A stretch of 64,000 nucleotides of DNA from Bradyrhizobium sp. ORS 285 (GCF_900176205.1 NZ_LT859959.1:558001-622000); one strand, 5' to 3'; shown: positions 1 to 10,047, counted from the first letter of the stretch. Translations and numbers: made by a program. Notes: generated by a model not told the origin, from the sequence alone.

Positions 1-526
1 CATCACCTTCGATGGCGCCGACATTACCCATCTCAAGCCTTATGAGCGTGCGCGCAAAGGCATCGGCTTCGTGCCGCAGGGCCGCGAGATCTTTCCGCTG
101 CTCACGGTCGAGGAGAACCTCAAGACCGGCTTCGGTCCCCTCAAGCGCGCCGACCGCAGCATTCCGGACGACGTGTTCTCGCTGTTTCCGGTGCTGGAGT
201 CGATGCTCGGCCGCCGCGGCGGCGATCTCTCCGGCGGCCAGCAGCAGCAGCTCGCGATCGGCCGGGCCATGGTGATGCGGCCGAAGGTCCTGCTGCTGGA
301 CGAGCCGACCGAGGGCATCCAGCCCTCGATCATCAAGGACATCGGCCGCGCGATCTCGTACCTGCGCAATCTCGGCAATATCGCCATCGTCCTGGTCGAG
401 CAGTATCTCGACTTTGCTTGCGAACTCGGCGACAACTTCGCCGTGATGGATCGCGGCGCGGTGAAGTTCACCTGCACCCGCGCCAATCTCGACCAGGCCG
501 AGATCAGCCGCCAGATGGCGCTGTGA
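1..526 (+). CDS. urtE: Urea ABC transporter ATP-binding protein UrtE (5' end outside window)
   Basis: C-terminal part of an ABC ATPase, open in frame from base 2. The visible 174 residues contain the Q-loop region (GFVPQGREIF), a signature motif LSGGQQQQLAIGRAM and a Walker B segment LLLDEPTEGIQPS. The H-loop position reads VLVEQ, as in the LivF/UrtE branch of branched-chain-type transporters. The Walker A part is upstream of the window. UrtE is one of two cytoplasmic ATPases powering the UrtABCDE urea importer. The urease genes follow 58 bases downstream on the same strand, and this supports urea rather than amino acids as substrate. A LivF-type amino-acid ATPase is the alternative. Confidence 0.88.
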   Translation, partial: ITFDGADITHLKPYERARKGIGFVPQGREIFPLLTVEENLKTGFGPLKRADRSIPDDVFSLFPVLESMLGRRGGDLSGGQQQQLAIGRAMVMRPKVLLLDEPTEGIQPSIIKDIGRAISYLRNLGNIAIVLVEQYLDFACELGDNFAVMDRGAVKFTCTRANLDQAEISRQMAL

Positions 527-543
527 TCGTCATCTAGCTTCTT

Positions 544-564
544 GGACGCGGCCTCACCGCGTCC
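544..564 (+). terminator. Hairpin between urtE and ureD
   Basis: A perfect 8-bp stem (544-551 with 557-564) encloses a 5-base loop, and a purine-rich ureD ribosome-binding site follows. There is no T-run, so it may be a weak terminator, an attenuator or an mRNA-processing site that separates urt and ure expression. Confidence 0.35.
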
Positions 565-584
565 GGTCCCAGGGGAGGGGATCG

Positions 585-1421
585 ATGCGGGCCGATCCCG
601 CCAGCGCCGCCGCCGACATCTTCGAGGCCAACCGCGCCCGCGGCGCGGTGCGCTTCGACGTGCGGCTGCAGGACGGAGCGACGCGGCGTCACCACCTGCA
701 TGAATCCGGCTCGCTGCGCGTGCGCTTTCCCTCGCCCGAGGACGATGGCCTGTCGGCGATGTTCGTCAACACGGCCGGTGGTATCGCCGGCGGCGACCGC
801 TTTGCCATCGAGGTCGCGGCGGGCGAAGGCAGCCGCGTCACGCTGTCCAGCGCAGCGGCCGAGAAGGTCTATCGCGCCCCTGGCCGGCCTGCCGAACTCG
901 ATATCGCGCTGAAGGCAGAGGCCGGCGGGCACATTTCGTGGCTGCCGCAGGAGACCATCCTGTTCGACCGCGCCCGCATCCACCGCCGCATCGACATCGA
1001 TCTCGCTGACACCGCTTCGCTGCTCCTGTGCGAGATCGTGGTGTTCGGCCGCACCGCGATGGGCGAGCGCATGCGTGAGGGCGAGTTCGTCGATCGCTGG
1101 CGGCTGCGACGCGGCGGCAAGCTCGTCTTCGCCGAGACGGTTCGGCTCGACGGCGACATCGGCGACAAGCTGGTGCAGCCGGCCATCGCCAAGGGCGCCG
1201 CCGCTATCGGCACCGCGCTGATCGTGCCGGGCGATGCCGCGCTGGTCGAGCACATCCGCGAGAGCCTGCCGGCTTTTCGTGGCGAGGCTGGCCTGTCAGC
1301 CTGGAATGGATTTGCAATGGCGCGCTTCTGTGCCCAAGATGCCGCGAGCCTGCGCGCCGACATGATGGCCGTGCTCGGCTGCGCCTCCGCCGTGCCGCTG
1401 CCGCGGCTGTGGCTCAATTAG
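585..1421 (+). CDS. ureD: Urease accessory protein UreD
   Basis: 278 residues, the usual length of UreD/UreH. The N-terminal half carries family hallmarks: [12 protein letters not shown] near residue 62 and the segment following it ([13 protein letters not shown]). UreD is the scaffold that binds apo-urease and, with UreF and UreG, allows carbamylation and nickel insertion. The ATG at 585 follows an AGGGGAGGGG ribosome-binding site at about 571-580. It lies first in the urease operon, directly after urtE and before ureA. Confidence 0.93.
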   Translation: MRADPASAAADIFEANRARGAVRFDVRLQDGATRRHHLHESGSLRVRFPSPEDDGLSAMFVNTAGGIAGGDRFAIEVAAGEGSRVTLSSAAAEKVYRAPGRPAELDIALKAEAGGHISWLPQETILFDRARIHRRIDIDLADTASLLLCEIVVFGRTAMGERMREGEFVDRWRLRRGGKLVFAETVRLDGDIGDKLVQPAIAKGAAAIGTALIVPGDAALVEHIRESLPAFRGEAGLSAWNGFAMARFCAQDAASLRADMMAVLGCASAVPLPRLWLN

Positions 1422-1470
1422 ACGTTTACCAACCCGCGATTATCCAGAAGACGATCACCAGAGAAGCCGC

Positions 1471-1773
1471 ATGAACCTGTCTCCCCGCGAAAAGGACAAG
1501 CTCCTGATCTCGATGGCCGCCATCGTCGCCCGCCGCAGGCTCGAGCGCGGTGTCAAGCTGAACCATCCCGAGGCAGTCGCGATCATCTCCGACTTCATCC
1601 TGGAAGGCGCGCGCGACGGCCGCACCGTCGCCGAGCTGATGCAGTCAGGCGCCCAGGTGCTGACCCGCGACCAGGTGATGCCCGGCATCCCCGAGATGAT
1701 CCACGACATCCAGGTCGAGGCGACGTTCCCGGACGGCACCAAGCTCGTCACCGTGCACGAGCCGATCCGGTGA
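1471..1773 (+). CDS. ureA: Urease gamma subunit UreA
   Basis: 100 residues, full length for a free urease gamma subunit. It starts [11 protein letters not shown] and contains typical segments such as [14 protein letters not shown] and VMPGIPEMI. With UreB and UreC it forms the (UreABC)3 apoenzyme in the cytoplasm, which hydrolyses urea to ammonia and carbamate. Bacterial subunits are separate here, whereas beta and gamma are fused in Helicobacter. Confidence 0.97.
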   Translation: MNLSPREKDKLLISMAAIVARRRLERGVKLNHPEAVAIISDFILEGARDGRTVAELMQSGAQVLTRDQVMPGIPEMIHDIQVEATFPDGTKLVTVHEPIR

Positions 1774-1794
1774 GGCGAACCCAACTCTTTCGGT

Positions 1795-1919
1795 CGTCAT
1801 GCCCGGGCTTGACCCGCCTGCGCGGCCGTAGCCGCTTCGACGCGGCGAAGGCCCGGGCATCCACGCTCTTCGATCGCAATGGAAGGGCGTGGATGGCCGG
1901 GTCAGGCCCGGCCATGACG
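1795..1919. repeat. Intergenic palindromic repeat, GTCATGCCCGGG type
   Basis: A long imperfect inverted repeat lies between ureA and ureB. The outer arms at 1795-1816 and 1898-1919 are complementary except for two mismatches. An inner pair, around 1859-1867 and 1887-1895, adds a second stem. Arms reading GTCATGCCCGGGCTTGACCC are, from memory, common in intergenic DNA of Bradyrhizobium. The transcript would fold into a long hairpin inside the operon and could affect mRNA stability. Confidence 0.75.
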
Positions 1920-1943
1920 CAGTGGAAACCTGCGAGGTAACAG

Positions 1944-2249
1944 ATGATCCCCGGCGAACTCTTCATTCAGGACGGTGAGATCGAGCTCAATGCCGGCCGC
2001 AAGACGGTGACGCTCTCGGTGGCCAACACCGGCGACCGGCCGATCCAGGTCGGCTCACACTACCATTTCTTCGAGACCAATCCGGCGCTGAAGTTCGACC
2101 GCAAGAAAGCCAGGGGCATGCGGCTCGACATCGCCGCCGGCACCGCGGTGCGCTTCGAGCCCGGCCAGACCCGCGACGTGCAGCTCGTGGCGCTCGCCGG
2201 CAAGCGCATGGTCTATGGCTTCCGCGGCGACGTCATGGGCAAGCTGTAG
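1944..2249 (+). CDS. ureB: Urease beta subunit UreB
   Basis: 101 residues, matching free-standing urease beta subunits. It begins [16 protein letters not shown] and carries the family motifs [17 protein letters not shown] near residue 32 and [14 protein letters not shown] near residue 70. It is a structural subunit of urease. It is preceded by a 170-base gap filled by a palindromic repeat, and its stop lies four bases before the ATG of the HD-domain gene, so those two are surely co-transcribed. Confidence 0.97.
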   Translation: MIPGELFIQDGEIELNAGRKTVTLSVANTGDRPIQVGSHYHFFETNPALKFDRKKARGMRLDIAAGTAVRFEPGQTRDVQLVALAGKRMVYGFRGDVMGKL

Positions 2250-2253
2250 ACCG

Positions 2254-2793
2254 ATGCTGACCGGACTGCGCCTCGTCTCCGAAGCGGCCGAGCTGGCGGC
2301 GCGCCGCCATGCCGGCCAGCAGCGCAAGGGGCGCGACGAGGAGCCGTACATCAATCATCTCGCCGAGGTCGCGAATATCCTCGCTGCGACCACTGATGGC
2401 GCGGATGCCGAATTGGTCGCGGCCGGCTGGCTGCATGACACGATCGAGGACACCGACACCACGCGCGACGAGCTGGCGCAGCGCTTTGGCGCGCGCGTGG
2501 CCGGCCTGGTCGAGGAAGTCACCGATGACATGACCTTGCCGAAGAGCGAGCGTCGCGCCGTTCAGGTCATCGCGGCGCCCGGCAAATCCGCCGGCGCCAA
2601 GCAGATCAAGATCGCCGACAAGATCAGCAACATTCGCGCCCGCATCTTCTTCGAGCCCGACTTGGAGCAGCAGCTCGAGGTGATGGAGTATGTCGGCTGG
2701 GCCGAGCAGGTCGTCGCCGGCTGCCGCGGCGTGAACGCGCGGCTGGATGCGTTGTTCGACGAGACAGTCACGAATGCACGAGGGACGCTGTGA
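2254..2793 (+). CDS. MESH1-like HD-domain hydrolase inside the urease operon
   Basis: 179 residues from the ATG at 2254; a longer reading from 2215 would overlap ureB. It is a single compact HD domain. Visible motifs are PYINHLAEV (H35), WLHDTIEDTDTT (H61, D62) and IADKISNIRAR (D122). This is the metal-binding set of RelA/SpoT hydrolase domains and of the small enzyme MESH1, even at the same numbering as I recall it. MESH1 relatives hydrolyse (p)ppGpp, and the animal enzyme also dephosphorylates NADPH. There is no synthetase, TGS or ACT domain. It lies four bases after ureB and 54 bases before ureC. The fold assignment is strong; the substrate is inferred. Confidence 0.82.
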   Translation: MLTGLRLVSEAAELAARRHAGQQRKGRDEEPYINHLAEVANILAATTDGADAELVAAGWLHDTIEDTDTTRDELAQRFGARVAGLVEEVTDDMTLPKSERRAVQVIAAPGKSAGAKQIKIADKISNIRARIFFEPDLEQQLEVMEYVGWAEQVVAGCRGVNARLDALFDETVTNARGTL

Positions 2794-2847
2794 GCGCATC
2801 GCCGGTGTCTCGATATTACGACAAACAGAACTGATTGGGGGCCAACG

Positions 2848-4563
<1,716 letters not shown>

Positions 4564-4611
4564 ACTTGCTCCCGGTACCCAGAAACAGAAACGTACCGGG
4601 AGGACTGCTTC

Positions 4612-4911
4612 GTGATCTATGTCGTTGCCACTTTGACCATCAAGCCCGAAACGCGTGCCGAATTCATCGCTGCCGCCACCGCCTGCATCGAGGGGACCCG
4701 CAAGGAACCCGGCAATATCGCCTATGATCTGCACGAGAGCGTGACGGATCCGAGCCGGATGGTGTTCGTCGAGCAGTGGGACAACGCCGAGGCGCTGGTG
4801 CCGCATCGTGCGACGGAGCACATGAAGACCTTTGGGCGCGTGGCCGTGAAGTGCATGGCGGCGCCGCCGAAGATCGAGATCATCACGCCCGAGAAGGTCG
4901 ATGTCCGCTGA
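4612..4911 (+). CDS. Antibiotic-biosynthesis-monooxygenase (ABM) fold protein
   Basis: 99 residues from a GTG at 4612 that follows a GGGAGGA ribosome-binding site. The pattern MIYVVATLTIKPETRAEF, then EPGNIAYDLHES, then FVEQWDNAEAL fits the dimeric ferredoxin-like ABM fold (YgiN-type quinol monooxygenases, small haem- or cofactor-free oxygenases). No catalytic residue can be fixed from sequence alone. It sits between ureC and ureE, 48 bases after ureC, and so is part of the urease operon. It is not a known urease accessory protein, so any role there is unknown. Confidence 0.8.
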   Translation: MIYVVATLTIKPETRAEFIAAATACIEGTRKEPGNIAYDLHESVTDPSRMVFVEQWDNAEALVPHRATEHMKTFGRVAVKCMAAPPKIEIITPEKVDVR

Positions 4912-4950
4912 GCGGAATTGACCGGGCGAAGAGAGAATGAGGATATCAGC

Positions 4951-5586
4951 ATGATCCGCGCGACGCGCGTGCTCGGGCAGCATCGTTGGAAAGAGGCGGC
5001 TGCCGATTCCGTCCTGCTCGATTTCGACGATCGTCATCGCCGTCGCATGGCGATGACGGGTACGCGCGGGCTGGAATTCCTGCTCGACCTCGAACACGCC
5101 ACCGCGTTGCGCGGTGGCGATGCTCTCGTATTGGAGGACGGCCGGCTCGTCGAAGTCGTCGCTGCCGCCGAGCCGCTGCTGGAAATCCGCGCCGCCGATC
5201 CGCAGCATCTGGTGCGGCTCGCCTGGCATCTCGGCAACCGGCATTTGCCGACGCAGCTCATGGCCAAGAGCCTGCGCATCCGCCGCGATCACGTCATCGA
5301 GGCGATGGTGAAGGGCCTCGGCGCGCGCGTCATCGAGATCGAGGCGCCGTTCGATCCCGAGGGCGGCGCCTATGCCGAGCCCAGCCATGCCCACGATGAT
5401 CACGATCACCATGGCCATGGCCATCACGACCACGGTCATCATGCTCATGGCGGACACGATCACGCCCACCACGGTCATGCGCATCACGGCCACGACCATG
5501 GCCATGCGGATGATGAGCACGTGCATGACGAGCACTGCGGCCACGACCACCATCACGGTCATTCCCATGCTCATGACCACAAGTGA
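4951..5586 (+). CDS. ureE: Urease accessory nickel chaperone UreE, His-rich tail
   Basis: 211 residues from the ATG at 4951, preceded by GAGGA; an in-frame TTG at 4918 would add 11 unlikely residues. The N-terminal domain (about 1-75) and the C-terminal metallochaperone domain (about 76-140, [10 protein letters not shown]) match UreE. The last 67 residues include 33 histidines with Asp, Gly and one Cys, a nickel-storing tail. UreE delivers Ni(II) to the UreDFG-apourease complex. The 3' end overlaps the start of ureF by 14 bases. Confidence 0.95.
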   Translation: MIRATRVLGQHRWKEAAADSVLLDFDDRHRRRMAMTGTRGLEFLLDLEHATALRGGDALVLEDGRLVEVVAAAEPLLEIRAADPQHLVRLAWHLGNRHLPTQLMAKSLRIRRDHVIEAMVKGLGARVIEIEAPFDPEGGAYAEPSHAHDDHDHHGHGHHDHGHHAHGGHDHAHHGHAHHGHDHGHADDEHVHDEHCGHDHHHGHSHAHDHK

Positions 5587-6289
5587 GCGCAAGGGCTCCT
5601 TGGAGGCTGAGACCGGATTGGACAACGCCGCGCTCTACCGGCTGCTGACCTGGCTGTCGCCGGCGTTTCCGGTCGGCGGCTTCTCCTACTCCAGCGGAAT
5701 CGAATGGGCCGTCGAAGCGGGCGACATCAACGACGCTGTCTCGCTTCGGAGCTGGCTCGCGACGATGCTCACTGACGGCGCCGGCTTCAGCGACGCCGTG
5801 TTCCTCGCCCATACGCATCGCGCTGCGGATGCAGGACGCGAGCTCAGCGAGATCGCCGAGCTGGCGGCTGCCTTCGTGCCATCGCGCGAGCGCCAGCTGG
5901 AAACGACGGCGCAGGGGCGGGCCTTCATCGAGATCGCCCGCTCGGCCTGGACCTGCGCGGGTCTCGACGAGGCGGTGGCGCAATGCGAGGCCATCGTCTA
6001 CCCGGTGGCCGTCGGGCTCGTCGGCGCTCTGCACGGGGTGGCGCTGGGACCGTTGCTGCACGCGTTCTTGCATGCCGTGACGTCGAACTGGATTTCCGCC
6101 GGCAGCCGGCTCATTCCCCTCGGGCAGACCGACAGCCAGCGCGTGCTGGCTGCGCTGGAGCCGGTGGTGGTCGCAACGGCCGAGCGTGCGCGGCTTGCCT
6201 CGCTTGATGACATCGGCAGCGCATGCTTCCGGGCCGATCTCGCCAGTCTCCGTCATGAGACGCAGTATACGAGGTTGTTCCGCTCGTGA
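5573..6289 (+). CDS. ureF: Urease accessory protein UreF
   Basis: 238 residues from the ATG at 5573, which lies within the codons of the UreE histidine tail. The frame stays open further upstream to 5372 only because it shadows the His-rich repeat. Family motifs are [21 protein letters not shown] near residue 22 and a C-terminal [14 protein letters not shown] region. UreF is all-helical, dimerises on UreD and acts as a GTPase-activating or gating partner for UreG during nickel insertion. The overlap with ureE suggests translational coupling. Confidence 0.94.
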   Translation: MTTSERKGSLEAETGLDNAALYRLLTWLSPAFPVGGFSYSSGIEWAVEAGDINDAVSLRSWLATMLTDGAGFSDAVFLAHTHRAADAGRELSEIAELAAAFVPSRERQLETTAQGRAFIEIARSAWTCAGLDEAVAQCEAIVYPVAVGLVGALHGVALGPLLHAFLHAVTSNWISAGSRLIPLGQTDSQRVLAALEPVVVATAERARLASLDDIGSACFRADLASLRHETQYTRLFRS

Positions 6290-6376
6290 GGCGAAGGCGC
6301 CCGTGCTGATGCGCGGCGATCAGTTCTGGTGATGATCAGTCTCCGCCGTCGCGGGGACGGCAGAAGGGCATATGAT

Positions 6377-7000
6377 ATGGCTTCGTCTCATGGTCCGCTC
6401 CGCGTCGGAGTCGGTGGTCCGGTCGGCTCCGGCAAGACCGCACTGATGGATCTCCTGTGCAAGTCGATGCGCGAGCGCTACGACATCGCGGCGATCACCA
6501 ACGACATCTACACCAAATGGGATGCGGAATTCCTCGTCCGCTCCGGCTCGCTCACCCCCGACCGCATTGCCGGCGTGGAGACCGGCGGCTGTCCGCATAC
6601 TGCAATCCGCGAGGACGCCTCGATGAATCTCGCGGCCGTGGCCGACATGCGCGCCAAGTTTCCCGGCCTCGATCTGGTGCTGATCGAATCCGGCGGCGAC
6701 AATCTGGCCGCGACCTTCTCGCCCGAGCTTGCCGACATCACGATCTACGTCATCGACGTCGCGGCCGGCGACAAGATTCCCTCCAAGGGCGGTCCAGGAA
6801 TCACTCGCTCCGACCTGCTGGTGATCAACAAGATCGACCTGGCGCCTCATGTGGGCGCCTCGCTCGAGAAGATGGAAACCGACGCCAAGCGGATGCGCGG
6901 CGAGCGTCCCTTCGTCATGACCAATCTGAAGAAGAGCCAGGGCCTCGACCGCATCATCGGTTTCATCGAAGCCAAGGGCGGCCTGACGCCGTCGGCCTAG
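6377..7000 (+). CDS. ureG: Urease accessory GTPase UreG
   Basis: 207 residues from the ATG at 6377, preceded by AGAAGGG; the frame is open from 6329 but the family starts close to the P-loop. Walker A is GPVGSGKT at residues 14-21. The nickel-binding CPH motif appears as [13 protein letters not shown], and NKIDLAP is the guanine-specificity loop. UreG is a SIMIBI-class GTPase that drives nickel loading of urease. It is the last gene of the operon, and no terminator with a T-run was seen after it. Confidence 0.97.
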   Translation: MASSHGPLRVGVGGPVGSGKTALMDLLCKSMRERYDIAAITNDIYTKWDAEFLVRSGSLTPDRIAGVETGGCPHTAIREDASMNLAAVADMRAKFPGLDLVLIESGGDNLAATFSPELADITIYVIDVAAGDKIPSKGGPGITRSDLLVINKIDLAPHVGASLEKMETDAKRMRGERPFVMTNLKKSQGLDRIIGFIEAKGGLTPSA

Positions 7001-7078
7001 CGTTTGATTGCACGGCCGATCGCATCGTTGCTGGATGTGTCGGGGCGCAGGCCAGACGCAAAAAAGCCTTAGCGGGCC

Positions 7079-7103
7079 GGAACAAGTTGAGCCTCCGCGT
7101 GTT
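7079..7103 (+). promoter_or_regulatory. Weak EcfG-like promoter candidate upstream of the sensor kinase
   Basis: GGAAC at 7079-7083, 16 bases, then TGTT at 7100-7103. Only the GTT part of the usual CGTT element is kept. The predicted start would give a leader of about 175 bases before the kinase gene at 7286. This is inference from a degenerate match. Confidence 0.3.
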
Positions 7104-7285
7104 GCCTCACGCCGGGGTGCGCGCCTTGCCGGAGGGAGATGGCCGGGCAATGACCGGCCGGTATCCTGGGAAAGTTTTTGTCGATTTGCCCCGATCACTT
7201 CCTGCAGGTGCGCGTTACTTGAGTAGCAGAGCCGGTTATTGGATGCCTCGTTTCCTCCGCCAACCCTTGACCTTAGAGTAAACGA

Positions 7286-8941
7286 GTGTTCCGGCTGGGT
7301 GTCATCATTGGTCTGATCGCGCTGGTTGGGACGGCGCTGTCCGGCTTGGCGGCCTACCGGGTTCATGACCAGGAGCTTGCTCTCGACCGCATTGCGCTGG
7401 CGCGCGCCATCGACGTCCATGCCAGCCTGGTGCAGGACCGGCTGACCGAACGCGAGCTGCTGGCGCGGGTAGCCTCCGGACTGTTTCGGGCGCCGACCGT
7501 GATCAAGGCCAACATGCTGGAGCCGCTGCGCTCGTCGATCTACGCCTTCAAAACCGACTTCGTGGTGGCGTCCTGGATTGCGCGGCTGCGCCCTGACGAA
7601 CTCGCGGTGGCGCAGGCCGAATTGCGTCAGGCCGGCTTTCCCAACCCCACCATTCGCAATTACGACGACACCCCACTCGGGCCGAACGTCGACCGTCCCC
7701 TCGACGTCCTCATGGATCTCGAACCGCGCAATGCCGAAACATCGCGGCTGCCGGGAATGGCGCTCGATAGCCAGCCCATCGTCGGACCGATGCTGGCCCG
7801 GGCGATGGCGGAAGGCAAGCCGGTGGCGTCCGATCCGACGCCGTTGTTGCGGGTCGACGGTCCCGTAGGGATCGTCCTGGCAGCTCCCGTCGTTCCGCAG
7901 GGTGCGACGGCACCCGCCGGCTTCGTCACCTTCTCCTATGAGATCGGGCCGCTGCTGCTGACCAATGACGATCTCTCGCTGTTTTCAGTCGCCCTGAAGG
8001 ACCCGCGGAACGCCTCAGACGAGCTGGTGGCGAACGACCAGGGCGTGGTGACCAGCCGGACGCGAGGTCCGGACGATCCGTCGCCGTCCTCGACCCGCAC
8101 CGTCGGGTTCGGCAACCACGACTGGTCGCTGGTGTACTACGCCAAGAGCAACGCCGTCCGGCGCGCGCAACAGACGGCGGCGATCGTTGGCGTCATCGGG
8201 CTGGCGCTCACCGGCATCATCTGCGGCCTGTTCGGCTATGTCGCGTACAACAATCTGCGGCTCAGCCGCGAGATTCAGGTGCGCATCGGCTTCGAGCGCC
8301 GCCTGACCGCGGTCATCGATGAGTTGAACCACAGGGTCAAGAACATCCTGGCGGTGATCCAGTCGATCGTGACCCGTACGCTCCGGCATGGCAGCGACAT
8401 CGATGTCGCGCGCGAACTGCTGATCGGACGCATTCATGCGATGTCCAACGTCGTCACGCTGTTGAGCGAGAGCCAGTGGCAGGGCGTCCAGCTGCGCGGC
8501 CTGTTCGAAGCCCGCGCCATTCCGCATGCCGAGCGGATCGCGGTCAGCGGACCCGATATCACGGTGAGTGCGCGCGCGGCGCAGAGCCTGTCGCTTCTGT
8601 TCTTTGAGCTTGCGTCGCATTCCGACGAGGGTCTCTCGCTGGTCGGCAAGCACCCGCACATCACGGCGAAGTGGGAGGTCACGGGTGAGGAGCCCAACGC
8701 GGTGTTCAACTTCCGCTGGGAGGAGCGCAACACCAGCGAGGCCACGCGGCGCCCGGACAGCGATTTCGGACTGATCCTGCTCGACCGCGTCGCGCCGGAG
8801 GCGCTGGGCGGCACGTCGAAGCGCTTTTTCACCGAAGGGAGCTACGTGTATGAACTGACGGCTCCGATGGAGACCGTCATCGACATGACCGAGCGCGACC
8901 GCACCGAGCAGTTCTCCGCGCCGGTCCGCCCGCCCAAGTAG
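7286..8941 (+). CDS. HWE/HisKA_2-type sensor histidine kinase with degenerate N box (PhyK-like)
   Basis: 551 residues from a GTG. An N-terminal membrane helix (about 3-24), an extracytoplasmic sensory region that resembles a CHASE domain (about 35-280), a second helix (about 293-318, IVGVIGLALTGIICGLFGYV) and a DHp motif ELNHRVKNILAVIQS with H349 are visible. The ATPase part is unusual. The N box reads FELASHSDEG, so the Mg-coordinating Asn expected four residues after E441 is H445. The later W-x-E box (FNFRWEER) and a G-box-like DFGLILLDR remain. It lies convergent to ecfG-nepR-phyR, where alphaproteobacteria often encode the PhyR kinase PhyK. It may be inactive as a kinase or act as a phosphatase. 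Confidence 0.8.
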   Translation: MFRLGVIIGLIALVGTALSGLAAYRVHDQELALDRIALARAIDVHASLVQDRLTERELLARVASGLFRAPTVIKANMLEPLRSSIYAFKTDFVVASWIARLRPDELAVAQAELRQAGFPNPTIRNYDDTPLGPNVDRPLDVLMDLEPRNAETSRLPGMALDSQPIVGPMLARAMAEGKPVASDPTPLLRVDGPVGIVLAAPVVPQGATAPAGFVTFSYEIGPLLLTNDDLSLFSVALKDPRNASDELVANDQGVVTSRTRGPDDPSPSSTRTVGFGNHDWSLVYYAKSNAVRRAQQTAAIVGVIGLALTGIICGLFGYVAYNNLRLSREIQVRIGFERRLTAVIDELNHRVKNILAVIQSIVTRTLRHGSDIDVARELLIGRIHAMSNVVTLLSESQWQGVQLRGLFEARAIPHAERIAVSGPDITVSARAAQSLSLLFFELASHSDEGLSLVGKHPHITAKWEVTGEEPNAVFNFRWEERNTSEATRRPDSDFGLILLDRVAPEALGGTSKRFFTEGSYVYELTAPMETVIDMTERDRTEQFSAPVRPPK

Positions 8942-9004
8942 TTGTCCAAGTAGTTGTGCAGGTCGTCGGCCGGACCGCCGGTGGCTCATTGATGGTCCAA
9001 TGCA

Positions 9005-9036
9005 AAGAGGCGGCTCCGGTGACGGAGCCGCCTCTT
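9005..9036. terminator. Bidirectional terminator between kinase gene and ecfG
   Basis: A perfect 14-bp stem (9005-9018 with 9023-9036) closes on a GTGA tetraloop and is flanked by A and T bases on both sides. It lies between the convergent ends of the kinase and ecfG genes. Confidence 0.85.
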
Positions 9037-9064
9037 CGATTTGCCCGATACCGCGTGTCGGGCG

Positions 9065-9613
9065 TCAGCCGCCGCTGCCGCCGATCACGGCCCGAACCGT
9101 CTCATCGGGACCGAAATCCTCGGCCCCTTCGACATAGAGCAGAGCTGCCAGCTTCGAACGCGCGCGGTTGACGCGGCTCTTGATGGTGCCAACTGCGCAG
9201 CCGCAGATGGCAGCCGCATCTTCGTATGAGAAGCCGGATGCGCCGACGAGGATCAGCGCTTCGCGTTGATCCTGAGGCAGCTTCTCGAGCGCGGCGCGGA
9301 ACTCCTCAAACTCCAGATGCGCCCCTTGCGAGGGGTGCGTCTTGAGCGTCTTGGCGTAGTTGCCTTCGGCATCTTCAACTTCGCGCCGACGTTTGCGGTA
9401 GTCGGAGCGGAACAGGTTTCTCAGAATCGTAAACAACCACGCGGGCAGATTGGAGCCCGGTTGAAACGAGTCGATGTTTGCCAATGCCCGGAGCAGCGTC
9501 TCCTGCACCAGGTCGTCGGCGCGATCGCTGTTACCACTCAAGGAAATCGCAAATGCGCGGAGGCTTGGGACGGCCGCGAGGATATCGTCCCGCAAGGAAT
9601 CAGTGAGAGGCAT
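9065..9613 (-). CDS. ecfG: General stress response ECF sigma factor EcfG
   Basis: 182 residues. Sigma region 2 covers about 10-75 (FAISLSGNSDRADDLVQETL, AWLFTILRNLFRSDYRKRRRE), and region 4 covers about 108-160 (LPQDQREALILVGASGFSYEDAA and the helix-turn-helix GTIKSRVNRARSKL). This is the ECF15/EcfG type. It directs RNA polymerase to GGAAC-N16/17-CGTT promoters under stress and is held inactive by NepR until phosphorylated PhyR captures NepR. Its ATG directly abuts the nepR stop codon. Matching promoters occur at several genes in this window. Confidence 0.95.
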   Translation of the reverse strand: MPLTDSLRDDILAAVPSLRAFAISLSGNSDRADDLVQETLLRALANIDSFQPGSNLPAWLFTILRNLFRSDYRKRRREVEDAEGNYAKTLKTHPSQGAHLEFEEFRAALEKLPQDQREALILVGASGFSYEDAAAICGCAVGTIKSRVNRARSKLAALLYVEGAEDFGPDETVRAVIGGSGG

Positions 9614-9850
9614 TCACTCCCTCCCGTCGTTCTGGTCGGTGGATCCCCCGCCGTTCTCCACGTGGGACTGAGCAGCCGGTGCATCAAGCTTGCGGATCAA
9701 ATCAGTAAACCGATCGGGAACCCCCTGACGGACGACATCGTCGTACATCGCGCGGAGTTGATGACCAATTCTCGATTGGATTTCCGCGTTAAGTCCGCCG
9801 GGCTTGCGCGGTGCCGCATTCTTGCTGGCTTGAGACTTTACATCTTTCAT
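9614..9850 (-). CDS. nepR: Anti-sigma factor NepR
   Basis: 78 residues from the ATG at 9850 (MKDVKSQASKN), which has a GGAAAAGG site just upstream; a TTG at 9895 would add 15 residues. The core GGLNAEIQSRIGHQLRAMYD, followed by a short QGVPDRF segment and LIRKLD, is the two-helix NepR signature. NepR binds EcfG and blocks it. The stop codon is immediately followed by the ecfG ATG, so the two are translationally coupled. The short, charged tail after about residue 60 is likely disordered. Confidence 0.93.
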   Translation of the reverse strand: MKDVKSQASKNAAPRKPGGLNAEIQSRIGHQLRAMYDDVVRQGVPDRFTDLIRKLDAPAAQSHVENGGGSTDQNDGRE

Positions 9851-9933
9851 GACCTTTTCCACGTTTCCCCGAGAGTTAAGTCCCTGAAGCTTCAAGAATT
9901 ATCCTCGCCATCGAGGGGGCCTGATCGGGAACT

Positions 9934-9958
9934 AATGCAACCGCGCGATAAAAGTTCC
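9934..9958 (-). promoter_or_regulatory. EcfG-type promoter candidate for nepR-ecfG
   Basis: On the minus strand GGAAC (9958-9954) is followed by 16 bases and CATT (9937-9934), three of four matches to CGTT. It would give a leader of roughly 80 bases to the nepR ATG. Autoregulation of nepR-ecfG by EcfG is known in related bacteria, which supports this reading. Confidence 0.45.
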
Positions 9959-9968
9959 ACGCGTTTGG

Positions 9969-9993
9969 GGAACTTTTCGTCGTTTCAGGCGTA
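9969..9993 (+). promoter_or_regulatory. EcfG-type promoter candidate for phyR
   Basis: GGAAC at 9969-9973, 16 bases, then CGTA at 9990-9993, three of four matches to the -10 element CGTT. The predicted start lies about 45 bases before the phyR ATG. With 9934-9958 it would form a divergent autoregulatory pair. Confidence 0.42.
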
Positions 9994-10047
9994 ATCAGCC
10001 CATCATGGAACCCGGGCGGAAAGCCCAGATGACCGAATGGAGTGGGG

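Noticed and set aside
5372..5572. Upstream extension of ureF (Met/Thr-rich)
   Set aside because: It is a frame-shifted reading of the histidine-tail CAC/CAT/ACC repeats of ureE; UreF homology starts after 5573.
5390..5585. Tandem CAC/CAT tract as a possible CRISPR or VNTR array
   Set aside because: There are no regular spacers or constant repeat unit; it is the coding sequence of the UreE histidine tail.
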